Positions 1-8,515 of a stretch of DNA of 64,000 bases are shown in pieces (position 1 is the stretch's first letter; every line of letters begins with the position of its first letter). Source of the DNA: Noviherbaspirillum suwonense (GTDB taxonomy: Bacteria > Pseudomonadota > Gammaproteobacteria > Burkholderiales > Burkholderiaceae_D); NCBI RefSeq assembly GCF_900182955.1, contig NZ_FXUL01000004.1:248001-312000 (forward strand), written 5' to 3'. Under the pieces are notes generated by a model that saw only the letters and a program-made list of their open reading frames with translations, did not search any database and was not told the origin of the DNA. A program made the translations under genes and the position numbers.

Positions 1-522
1 GTTGTCGTCAATAAGGAGAAATTCCAATTTTTGTGGCAAGTTTTCCGGAAGTGCGCTCAGCTTGTTGCCGCTGACGTCGAGTGTTTGAAGTTCTTGAGGT
101 AAATAGTCTGGCAAACTGCCTAATCGATTGTCGCGGGCCACAAGACGCCGTAGGCCGGCCGGCAAGGGTGGAAGCGTCGTCAGGGCGAGCGACGAAATAT
201 CGATGGTCCCGCTACTTTCCTGATTATCCCGCGTTGCGCGAGCACATCTACTTTCGGCTGCCAGGCGTAAATTTACCTCGGCTGGCGTCGCAGATCTGGT
301 CCACGCTGCCAGTTCGCTCATGTAGGACGCTAATGATCTTGCATCGATGGCCGGCATTGCCTTATGGCCTTCACTGGCAATGCTATAGACGCAAGGAGCA
401 GAAAGGGGGCTTGAATCCTGCGGGTTGGCGGGTGGATCGGTAGCGGACATTTGAATGTTGTCCTGGCGCCGCTGCGAGCCGGTCTGGATGAAAGGGGAGG
501 TGTCATTGGCAGCACGTTTCAT
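1..522 (-). CDS. Leucine-rich-repeat protein, IpaH/SspH effector-like, 5' part only
   Basis: The reading frame is open from an ATG at 522 to the left edge, so the gene is cut off by the window. The visible 174 residues begin with a Ser/Thr/Pro/Gln-rich, probably disordered leader (residues 1-45). A helical stretch follows (about 46-100), then leucine-rich repeats of the roughly 20-residue bacterial type with LPxLPxxLxxLxVxxNxL spacing (TLPPLPAGLRRL, SLPDYLPQELQTLDVSGNKL, ALPENLPQKLEFL). This is the layout of IpaH/SspH/SlrP-type effectors. The E3 ligase domain expected for that family would lie outside the window. The frame stays open upstream to an ATG at 822, so the start is uncertain: no good ribosome site precedes 522. 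Base composition is lower in G+C than in the flagellar genes beside it, which suggests acquisition. The effector role is inferred. Confidence 0.62.
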   Translation of the reverse strand, partial: MKRAANDTSPFIQTGSQRRQDNIQMSATDPPANPQDSSPLSAPCVYSIASEGHKAMPAIDARSLASYMSELAAWTRSATPAEVNLRLAAESRCARATRDNQESSGTIDISSLALTTLPPLPAGLRRLVARDNRLGSLPDYLPQELQTLDVSGNKLSALPENLPQKLEFLLIDDN

Positions 523-939
523 TGATGTTCGATCTTGTAAAAGGAAAGGACTGGACTGAGTGGAGACACCCGTAACGCAGTTCATCCGGATTACAGAAGC
601 CCGTGCAGATGCAGCCCTGACTGCGTGATTGCCGCTGGCCAAAATGGCCACCATGCCGGAATCAGTCCCTTTCGCTTCCTGTCCCGGAAAAAGACCCATA
701 ACTCCCTCTTGTTCCTCAGATGCAACTTTCCGCAAATCGCCAATAATCAATCCTGTAATGACCCCGATGCGCCACCCGGCGCCGGATTGCACCACAGGAG
801 CGGCATTGGCTAATACCCACATTCAGGCAGGCATGACACCGGCAGCGCGATGGAATCGCGGCGCGATGGCGACCCGGCCGCATGCCGCAAGCACCGATCC
901 AGCACCAATAAAAATCCCCGTCCCGGTTGGAGATCCAGC
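523..939. other. Intergenic gap between divergent LRR gene and flhF
   Basis: About 415 bases without a convincing gene. Short open frames on both strands overlap each other and resemble no family. The stretch must hold divergent promoters for the LRR gene and the flhF operon. I could not identify a clear sigma-28 or sigma-70 promoter by eye. The flhF ribosome site (GGAG) lies at its right end, about ten bases before the ATG. Confidence 0.5.
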
Positions 940-2373
940 ATGAATGTCAGAAAATTCTCTGCTCAGACATCGCGCGAGGCGCTGCGCATGGTGCGCGATG
1001 CATTGGGTGCCGATGCGGTGATCCTGTCCAACCGCTCGGTCAACGGCAACGTGGAAATTCTGGCGCTGGCCAGCGCCGACATGGCCTCGCTGGCCGAGCC
1101 GTCGGTGGATAAGGAAGTGCTGCCGCAGCCTCTGGTGGAAGCGCTGGCCGGCAAGCGTATTGCGCAGAGCCAGCCTAAGCCGCAGGTACAGCAACCGGCC
1201 CCGTCGCCCGCACAACATGCGACCGTGGCGAAAACGCTCGCCGGTTCTGCCCTCAGCGCATTCGAGCGACTGCGCCCGACGCCGGTGGCTGCACCGGCGC
1301 CTGTCGCCCCCGTCGTTGCCGCCCCAGCCGTCAGCGCCCCAGCAGTCAGCGCCCCAGCCGTGGCGATGCCGCAGCCGCCCGCCGCGACCACCATCGACAC
1401 CCACCAGGCCGAGATGCGCCAGATGATGGACGAGATCCGCTCGATGCGCGGCATGCTCGAAGCGCAGCTCGCCGAGATTTCCTGGGGCGCGCAGCACCGC
1501 CGCGAGCCGATGAAGGCGACCGTGATGCGCGAGATGCTGGCCGCCGGCTTTTCCGCCAGCCTGGCGCGTTACCTGACCGAGAAGCTGCCGGAGCAGGGCG
1601 GCGACGCCATGGGCTGGATCAAGTCGGTGCTGGTGCGCAACCTGTCGGCCGCGGCCGATGAAAATGCGATCCTCGACAACGGCGGCGTGTTCGCGCTGGT
1701 CGGTCCGACCGGCGTCGGCAAGACCACCACCACCGCCAAGCTGGCCGCGCGCTGCGTGATGAAGCATGGCGCCGGCAAGCTGGCGCTGATCACCACCGAC
1801 GGCTATCGTATCGGCGGCTTCGAGCAGCTGCGCATCTACGGCAAGATCCTCGGCGTGATGGTGCATTCGGTGAAGGACGAAGCCGACCTGCGCATCGCGC
1901 TGTCCGAACTGAAGAACAAGCACACCGTGCTGATCGATACCGCCGGCGCCAGCCAGCGCGACCAGATGGTGGCCGAGCAGGTGGCCATGCTGTCGGGCGC
2001 CGACACCCCGGTCAGGCGCATCCTCTGCATGTCCGCCACGTCCACCGGCGAGACGCTTAACGAAGTCGTGAAGGCTTACAAGGGCAATGGCCTGTCCGGC
2101 GCCATCATCACCAAGCTCGACGAAGCAGCCACCATCGGCAGCGTTCTCGACGTGATCATCCGCCAGAAGCTGCAGCTGCAGTACATCGCCAACGGCCAGC
2201 GGGTGCCGGAAGACCTGCACCTGGCCCGCCCCAACTTCCTGATCGACCGCGCGTTCAAGATGAAGCGCGAAGCCGCGCCGTTCCAGTACCAGGACGACGA
2301 GCTGCCGCTGGTCATCGGCAACACCGCCCGCGTGATGAACGACCAGTCGCTGCGCGAGGTGAACCTTGGCTAG
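940..2373 (+). CDS. flhF: Flagellar biosynthesis GTPase FlhF
   Basis: SRP-type GTPase that, in polar flagellates, marks the site of flagellar assembly at the inner face of the membrane. The 477-residue product has the usual N-terminal motif MNVRKFSAQTSREALRMV. A Pro/Ala-rich linker (about 85-150, with tandem APAVS units) leads to the NG domain. The P-loop GPTGVGKTTTT lies around 255-265 with Lys261, the DTAG switch around 333, and the TKLDEA guanine-specificity motif further on. The start at 940 is chosen over an in-frame upstream ATG at 850 because it matches the family N-terminus and has GGAG upstream. It overlaps flhG by eight bases. flhA normally lies upstream in this order, but here an LRR gene does. 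Confidence 0.95.
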   Translation: MNVRKFSAQTSREALRMVRDALGADAVILSNRSVNGNVEILALASADMASLAEPSVDKEVLPQPLVEALAGKRIAQSQPKPQVQQPAPSPAQHATVAKTLAGSALSAFERLRPTPVAAPAPVAPVVAAPAVSAPAVSAPAVAMPQPPAATTIDTHQAEMRQMMDEIRSMRGMLEAQLAEISWGAQHRREPMKATVMREMLAAGFSASLARYLTEKLPEQGGDAMGWIKSVLVRNLSAAADENAILDNGGVFALVGPTGVGKTTTTAKLAARCVMKHGAGKLALITTDGYRIGGFEQLRIYGKILGVMVHSVKDEADLRIALSELKNKHTVLIDTAGASQRDQMVAEQVAMLSGADTPVRRILCMSATSTGETLNEVVKAYKGNGLSGAIITKLDEAATIGSVLDVIIRQKLQLQYIANGQRVPEDLHLARPNFLIDRAFKMKREAAPFQYQDDELPLVIGNTARVMNDQSLREVNLG

Positions 2374-3199
2374 CATCCGCATCGACCAGGCCGAGGGCCT
2401 GCGCCGCATGGTCGCCAAGCCGGCGCCGCGCGTGCTGACCTTTCTGTCCGCCACGCCCGACCATGAAAAGAGCGCGACGCTGCTGAACCTCGGCGCATCG
2501 CTGGCGCGCACCGGCAGCGGCGTGCTGCTGCTGGACGCCTGCGCCACCAGCCGCGGCGTCGGCGCCGCGCTCGACCGCATGCAGGGCGGCACGCTGCTGC
2601 AGGCCGCGCGCTCCGAGCGCCGCCTGTCCGACGTCGTGCTGGCGATGCCGCAGGGCTTCGGCATTGCCGTGATGGCCCGCGGCGCGCTGGACGAATTCGA
2701 GCGCGAGGACATGGCGGCGCTGTTCACCCGGCTGGCCGCCGACAATGACATCGTGCTGGTCGACGCCGAACTCGACGCCTCCAACGCGCTGCCGCTGGCG
2801 GCGATGGGCGAGGGCGAAATCGTCGTGCAGGTGGAGGACAGCGCCGAATCGATCACCGCCGCCTACGCATTGATCAAGCGGGTCTCCGAGCATTACGGCC
2901 GGCGTCCCGTCAGCATTCTCGTCACCGGCGCCGGCATCGTCCGCGCCGGCATGATCTACCGGAACATCGCGGCCGCCGCCAGCCGTTACCTGGCGCTCGA
3001 GCTGCACTCCATCGGGTCGGTCCCGCCGGACGAGCACCTGGCGCGCGCGACGCGCCTCGGCCGCACCGTGATCGACGCATTTCCATTGGCGGGCGCCTCC
3101 GTGGCGTTCCGCGACCTGGCCGGCCGCTTTTCCCGCTGCGCGATGCAGCCCGGCGGCTGGCGCAATGCGCTGCAGTCCAGCGCAACTCTCGGGGCTTGA
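2366..3199 (+). CDS. flhG: FlhG/FleN-like MinD-family protein with degenerate ATPase motifs
   Basis: Position between flhF and fliA and overall MinD-like fold pattern (277 aa) identify this as FlhG, the regulator of flagellar number that works with FlhF. The start is a TTG at 2366 overlapping the flhF stop and preceded by GAGGTG; an ATG at 2410 is the alternative. The nucleotide-binding signatures are eroded. Where FlhG has a GKGGVGKT Walker A loop, this protein reads SATPDHEKSAT, keeping one Lys but none of the glycines. The following LLLDAD becomes LLLDAC, and the switch II region reads LVDAELD. ATP hydrolysis is therefore doubtful. The role as FlhG partner is inferred from synteny and residual similarity. 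Confidence 0.8.
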   Translation: MASIRIDQAEGLRRMVAKPAPRVLTFLSATPDHEKSATLLNLGASLARTGSGVLLLDACATSRGVGAALDRMQGGTLLQAARSERRLSDVVLAMPQGFGIAVMARGALDEFEREDMAALFTRLAADNDIVLVDAELDASNALPLAAMGEGEIVVQVEDSAESITAAYALIKRVSEHYGRRPVSILVTGAGIVRAGMIYRNIAAAASRYLALELHSIGSVPPDEHLARATRLGRTVIDAFPLAGASVAFRDLAGRFSRCAMQPGGWRNALQSSATLGA

Positions 3200-3202
3200 A
3201 GC

Positions 3203-3934
3203 ATGTACACCGTACAAGGAAAATCCGACCGCAACCATCTGCTTGCGCACCATGCGCCGCTGGTGAAGAAGCTGGCGCACCTGATGCGCGCGAAGCTGCC
3301 GCCCAGCGTCGAGGTCGACGACCTGATCCAGGCCGGCATGATCGGCCTGCTGGACGCCATCAGCCGCTATGAGGAAACCCATGGCGCGCAGTTCGAGACC
3401 TATGCGGTGCAGCGCATCCGCGGCGCCATGCTCGACGAGCTGCGCAGCAGCGACTGGATGCCGCGCAACATGCGCCAGAACATGCGCAAGATCGAGGTCG
3501 CGATGACCGAGGCGCAGCAGAAGCTGGGCCGGCCGCCGACCGAGAGCGAGGTCGCGGCGCGGATGAAGATGTCGCTGGCGGATTACCAGGAACTGCTGGC
3601 CGACGCCGGCGGCCACCAGCTGGTCTATTACGAGGATTTCCAGGACGGCGACGGCAACGAGCATTTCCTCGACCGCTACTGCACCGACGGCTCCGACGAC
3701 CCGCTGCAGGCGCTGATGAACACGGGCTTTCGCAGCGCCGTCATCGAAGCAATCGAAGCGCTGCCCGAGCGCGAGAAGATCCTGATGGGCCTCTATTACG
3801 AGCAGGAACTGAACCTGAAGGAAATCGGCGCCATCATGGGCGTGTCCGAATCGCGGGTCTGCCAGCTGCACAGCCAGGCCGTTGCGCGCATGCGCGCCAG
3901 ACTCCGGGAGCAGGCATGGACTGGGGTAGCGTAG
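3203..3934 (+). CDS. fliA: Flagellar sigma factor FliA (sigma-28)
   Basis: RNA polymerase sigma factor for late flagellar, motor and chemotaxis genes. The 243 residues show region 2 (LAHHAPLVKKLAHLM and VDDLIQAGMIGLLDAISRY, residues about 14-60), region 3, and a region 4 helix-turn-helix (LNLKEIGAIMGVSESRVCQLH, about 205-225). The length is normal for FliA. It starts three bases after flhG, with GGGG in the flhG tail as a ribosome site, and its end overlaps motC by 19 bases, so the block is one operon. An anti-sigma flgM is not in the window. Confidence 0.96.
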   Translation: MYTVQGKSDRNHLLAHHAPLVKKLAHLMRAKLPPSVEVDDLIQAGMIGLLDAISRYEETHGAQFETYAVQRIRGAMLDELRSSDWMPRNMRQNMRKIEVAMTEAQQKLGRPPTESEVAARMKMSLADYQELLADAGGHQLVYYEDFQDGDGNEHFLDRYCTDGSDDPLQALMNTGFRSAVIEAIEALPEREKILMGLYYEQELNLKEIGAIMGVSESRVCQLHSQAVARMRARLREQAWTGVA

Positions 3935-4656
3935 CCGGCCTGCTGCTGGCGCTCGGCGGCATCGTCGCCGGGCAGATGATCGAGGGCGGCCACATCGGCT
4001 CGCTGCTGCAGCCGGCCGCGCTGCTCATCGTGGTGGTCGGCACGCTGGGCGCGGTGCTGATGCAGTCCGGCCTGCGCAACTTCACCCGCGCCATCGCGAT
4101 GGCGCGCTACGCCTTCGTGCCGCCGGACGACGACCACGGACGGCTGTCGCGCGCCTTCGTCTTCTGGAGCAACATGGTGCGCCGCGAGGGCCTGCTGAGC
4201 CTGGAGCGGCATTGCGAACGCGAGAGCGACCCGTTCATCCGCAAGGGCCTGGGCCTGATCGTGGACGGCGTCGACGCCGCAAGGCTGCGGCTGGTGCTGG
4301 AGCAGGACATCAATATCTATGAGCGACGCGAACGCGCGGTGGCCAGGGTCTGGGAACTGGCTGGCGGCTATGCGCCGACGGTCGGCATCCTCGGCGCGGT
4401 TCTGGGGCTGATACAGGTGATGGAGAACCTCGGCGACCCGACCCGGCTCGGCGCCGGCATCGCGGTGGCCTTTGTCGCCACCGTCTACGGCGTCGGCCTC
4501 GCCAACCTGGTATTCCTGCCGATCGGCGGCAAGCTCAAGGCCATGGTGCAGAACGAAGTGGGGCGGCGCGAGATGCTGACCGAAGTGATGGCCGGGCTGG
4601 CCGCGGGCGAGAACCCGCGGCTGATCGAGGACCGCATGGCCGCCTGGGCCGCCTGA
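3916..4656 (+). CDS. motC: Flagellar motor stator protein MotC (MotA/PomA family)
   Basis: Inner-membrane ion-channel subunit of a second flagellar stator. The 246 residues contain four membrane segments (about 5-23, 30-50, 148-168, 178-198). A charged cytoplasmic loop includes YERRERAVARVWE, which contacts the rotor in MotA. The conserved Pro motif YAPTVGILGAVLGLI sits at the start of the third segment. MotC and MotD are the names used in Pseudomonas and betaproteobacteria when the stator pair follows fliA, distinct from a motAB pair elsewhere. It overlaps fliA and is followed by motD after six bases. Confidence 0.93.
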   Translation: MDWGSVAGLLLALGGIVAGQMIEGGHIGSLLQPAALLIVVVGTLGAVLMQSGLRNFTRAIAMARYAFVPPDDDHGRLSRAFVFWSNMVRREGLLSLERHCERESDPFIRKGLGLIVDGVDAARLRLVLEQDINIYERRERAVARVWELAGGYAPTVGILGAVLGLIQVMENLGDPTRLGAGIAVAFVATVYGVGLANLVFLPIGGKLKAMVQNEVGRREMLTEVMAGLAAGENPRLIEDRMAAWAA

Positions 4657-4662
4657 TTCCTC

Positions 4663-5439
4663 ATGGCGCGCAAACCTTATGTCGAGGAAGAGGACAACCG
4701 GGAACGCTGGCTGGTTTCCTATGCCGACTTCATCACGCTGCTGTTCGCGTTCTTTGTGGTGATGTACGCGGTGTCCTCCGTCAACGACGGCAAGGTCCGC
4801 AATATGTCGAATGCGCTGACCACCGCGTTCGGCCGCTTGCCTGCCGCCACGCCGCCGGTGCATGACAGGCTGGCGCCCGAACTGCCGCTGCTGCCGCGCC
4901 AGTCCATCTACCGCAGCCGCCTGAACGACAACGCGGTGCGGCGCGAAAAGGAACAGCTGACCACCATCGCCCGCGACCTGCTGACCGCGCTGGCGCCGCT
5001 GGTCAGCCAGGGCAAGGTGAAAGTCACCCAGGGCGCGCGCGGCATCACGGTGGAGATCAACGCCAGCGTGCTGTTCGCGCCCGGCGACGCGAAACTGTCG
5101 CCGCAATCGGTCGAGGCGCTGGCCGCGGTGGCGCAGGTGCTGAAGGACGACGGCCATGCGATCCAGGTGGAGGGCCACACCGACAACGTCCCGATCAGCA
5201 CTGCCCTCTATCCGTCGAACTGGGAACTGTCTTCGGTGCGGGCGTCGAGCGTGGTGCGGCTGTTCATCGACAACGGTGTTGCCCCCTTGCGCCTGACGGC
5301 AATCGGCCACGGCGCGAACCGCCCGGTGGACGGCAATGACACCCCGGAAGCACGGTTGCGCAACCGGCGGGTGCAGTTGATGATCATGTCGAACCTGCCG
5401 GATGTGCAGAAGGATGTGCCGATCGAGGGGGCGCGGTAG
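4663..5439 (+). CDS. motD: Flagellar motor stator protein MotD (MotB/PomB family)
   Basis: Stator anchor and ion-binding subunit. One membrane helix lies near the N-terminus (about residues 18-38, WLVSYADFITLLFAFFVVMY) and carries the essential channel aspartate in YADFITLL. The C-terminal half is an OmpA-like peptidoglycan-binding domain (VEGHTDNVPISTALYPSNW, with the RNRRV motif near the end). At 258 residues it is compact for a MotB-type protein. Partner of motC and last gene of the visible flagellar operon; no clear terminator follows in the 39 bases before the convergent neighbour. Confidence 0.94.
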   Translation: MARKPYVEEEDNRERWLVSYADFITLLFAFFVVMYAVSSVNDGKVRNMSNALTTAFGRLPAATPPVHDRLAPELPLLPRQSIYRSRLNDNAVRREKEQLTTIARDLLTALAPLVSQGKVKVTQGARGITVEINASVLFAPGDAKLSPQSVEALAAVAQVLKDDGHAIQVEGHTDNVPISTALYPSNWELSSVRASSVVRLFIDNGVAPLRLTAIGHGANRPVDGNDTPEARLRNRRVQLMIMSNLPDVQKDVPIEGAR

Positions 5440-5478
5440 AGGGAGTGGATACGTCCTGTCCTCGTCCAGGCGTCTGCA

Positions 5479-6588
5479 TCAAGCGTCAGCATCCAGCTCG
5501 TTTTCGTCGCCAGACTCCTGCTGCTGGCGACGTTCACTCATCCGAGTGTTTGAACCCGTGCGATGGTTGGAGACGCCATCCGGTGCATTGCCTGCGCCAG
5601 ACTTCGGCGTGTTGACTGGCAGGCTAGGCACAACAATCATGACCGAGACTTTTTTCCCCAACGCTTGCTGCTTTTTAATAAATTCGTTCGCCGCATCCGT
5701 CGCGCCATAGACGTTGGCATCTGTGCATACAGGCTCGGAATCATATGGTAATTCCAGAAGAACCGTTGACTTCACGAACCCGGCAACGCTTTTCAGCTGA
5801 TTTTTGTAATAGTCTTTGAATGCCTCCTTGCTGCGAAGATTTCTAAAGGCATCCGTATATTCCAGCTCGACTGTGTTTCCCCGGCCTAGCAAATCCTTGG
5901 TCGCCGACCGCATGGTCTCTTTTCGAACAAGCCGCACGTCGGCGATCACGTGCAGGACAGAATTTTTCAACGATGGTTTGATCGCCGCACTGATCAATTT
6001 TTTTATCCAGACATTCAAATTCTTGTCATTCAATGGATTGAAAATTGCGCTGACGACGCCCATTGCGAATTCGGCTTTTTCCTTTACCTCCGGCCTTGCT
6101 TGTTCCAGGGCGTCGGGCTGAGCGATAGAAACGCCCCGCCGAACGAGGATTGCGCCATTGGATGGTTTATCAAGCACCTTGCGCAAACAGATCTTATTGC
6201 GATTTTTTGCTTCAGTTTTTGTATCGGACTGCCTTTTTGCCGAGGATAGAACGGGGCGGGTAACTAATTTTTCCGTCGTGCGTGTGTGGAGGAGATTCAT
6301 TATTAATTCCTCCTTTACCGTATCCATTGATGCGTCCTTGCTGTTCAAGAATGCGCGTACATGGCTTTCTATCGCTATCTGGGTGTTTGCTCTTGCCTGC
6401 TGGAGTTCCAGATCGGAGGCAACGATTTTTTCGAAAAAATAGCTTGGCCAACTGCGAACGCCTAAATGAATTTGTCCATTTCGTACTTCTGCCCGTAGTG
6501 GCGCGCTGGACAAAGTGGCCATTTCGGTAAGCCTCGTCACCGATTCAGAGGCGTTTTTTGCCAGCGTCATAAGATTAATTGTTTGCAT
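5479..6588 (-). CDS. Orphan hypothetical protein, A+T-rich, possibly acquired
   Basis: I do not recognise this 369-residue protein. It starts at an ATG preceded by a good ribosome site (AAGGAAG, seven bases). It has no signal peptide and no obvious membrane segment. It appears mostly alpha-helical, rich in Lys, Asn, Ser and Thr, with a very hydrophilic Ser/Gly/Asn/Gln/Asp-rich C-terminal tail of about 45 residues. Codon choice is visibly A+T-rich (many AAA, AAT, ATT and TTT codons), unlike the flagellar genes and aceA on either side. A Lys/Arg-rich stretch spans about residues 108-140. Together with the effector-like LRR gene at the left edge it suggests a small acquired, possibly host-interaction, patch around the flagellar operon. 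No function can be assigned. Confidence 0.7.
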   Translation of the reverse strand: MQTINLMTLAKNASESVTRLTEMATLSSAPLRAEVRNGQIHLGVRSWPSYFFEKIVASDLELQQARANTQIAIESHVRAFLNSKDASMDTVKEELIMNLLHTRTTEKLVTRPVLSSAKRQSDTKTEAKNRNKICLRKVLDKPSNGAILVRRGVSIAQPDALEQARPEVKEKAEFAMGVVSAIFNPLNDKNLNVWIKKLISAAIKPSLKNSVLHVIADVRLVRKETMRSATKDLLGRGNTVELEYTDAFRNLRSKEAFKDYYKNQLKSVAGFVKSTVLLELPYDSEPVCTDANVYGATDAANEFIKKQQALGKKVSVMIVVPSLPVNTPKSGAGNAPDGVSNHRTGSNTRMSERRQQQESGDENELDADA

Positions 6589-6973
6589 GATCTTCCTTTA
6601 TGTGTCTGAACCTTGGCCGCAAGAGGGCGTTATGCACAGCCGACAACGAACCCGGCTTTTGTATCAGCGACGGACTTTTTCGTTCCTCGCGATGGCTGGA
6701 TCGTCTTTCATGATTTGGAATGCGTATCCCGCATTGTGAAATCGCCTAGGTGCGCGGCACCATTTTCCGATTTCATTTTGAGGAATAATATTTCATATCG
6801 CGATATATGTAAGATAAGTTATTGAAATTAATAGAGAAAAATCAACTTATATGTCTTATATAAGACCTTGTTGCCCTGCAAAATAAAGCATAAGATTTAT
6901 CCCATGGGCGGAACGTTGAACACGGCTTCCGCACCGACCCGGATTCATTAACATCACTACAGGAGTATTCATC
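6589..6973. promoter_or_regulatory. A+T-rich control region upstream of aceA
   Basis: About 385 bases without a gene between the divergent orphan gene and aceA. It contains the perfect 12-bp palindrome ATATCGCGATAT at 6795-6806. An imperfect 18-bp inverted repeat (6803-6820 against 6844-6861, 14 of 18 matching) flanks a run of A/T. The aceA ribosome site AGGAG lies at 6961-6965. The symmetry suggests binding sites for a dimeric regulator of the glyoxylate shunt, but I cannot name the regulator. Confidence 0.45.
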
Positions 6974-8275
<1,302 letters not shown>

Positions 8276-8309
8276 TCAGTTGATGCATTAAGTTTTTAAG
8301 GTGACAATA

Positions 8310-8334
8310 AAGGCCGCGATTTGCGGCCTTTTTT
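8310..8334 (+). terminator. Rho-independent terminator after aceA
   Basis: Perfect 8-bp stem AAGGCCGC / GCGGCCTT with a five-base loop (GATTT), the second arm running into a six-T tract. It lies 35 bases after the aceA stop. Confidence 0.9.
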
Positions 8335-8515
8335 ATTGCTCAATTTCAATTCGACGCGTATTAAAGGTGTTACCATTAGGAATCATTGTGAACCAGCGTG
8401 CCGGCGCTGATCTCCAGCATCACAGGCGCTGACCGCGCCGGGCGCGGTCCAGGGGGATCAACCATGCAACTAGCGGCTGGCCCGATAGGCAGTACATATA
8501 CGCTGGTCTGTACGC

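Noticed and set aside
523-822. In-frame upstream extension of the LRR gene
   Set aside because: The added residues have no effector-like features and no ribosome site precedes 822; kept only as an alternative start.
1309-1370. Tandem repeat in flhF as a functional DNA repeat
   Set aside because: It encodes APAVS units in a Pro/Ala linker, ordinary for FlhF.
823-2856. 677-residue open frame antisense to flhF and flhG
   Set aside because: No domain likeness; both flagellar genes fit their families on the plus strand.
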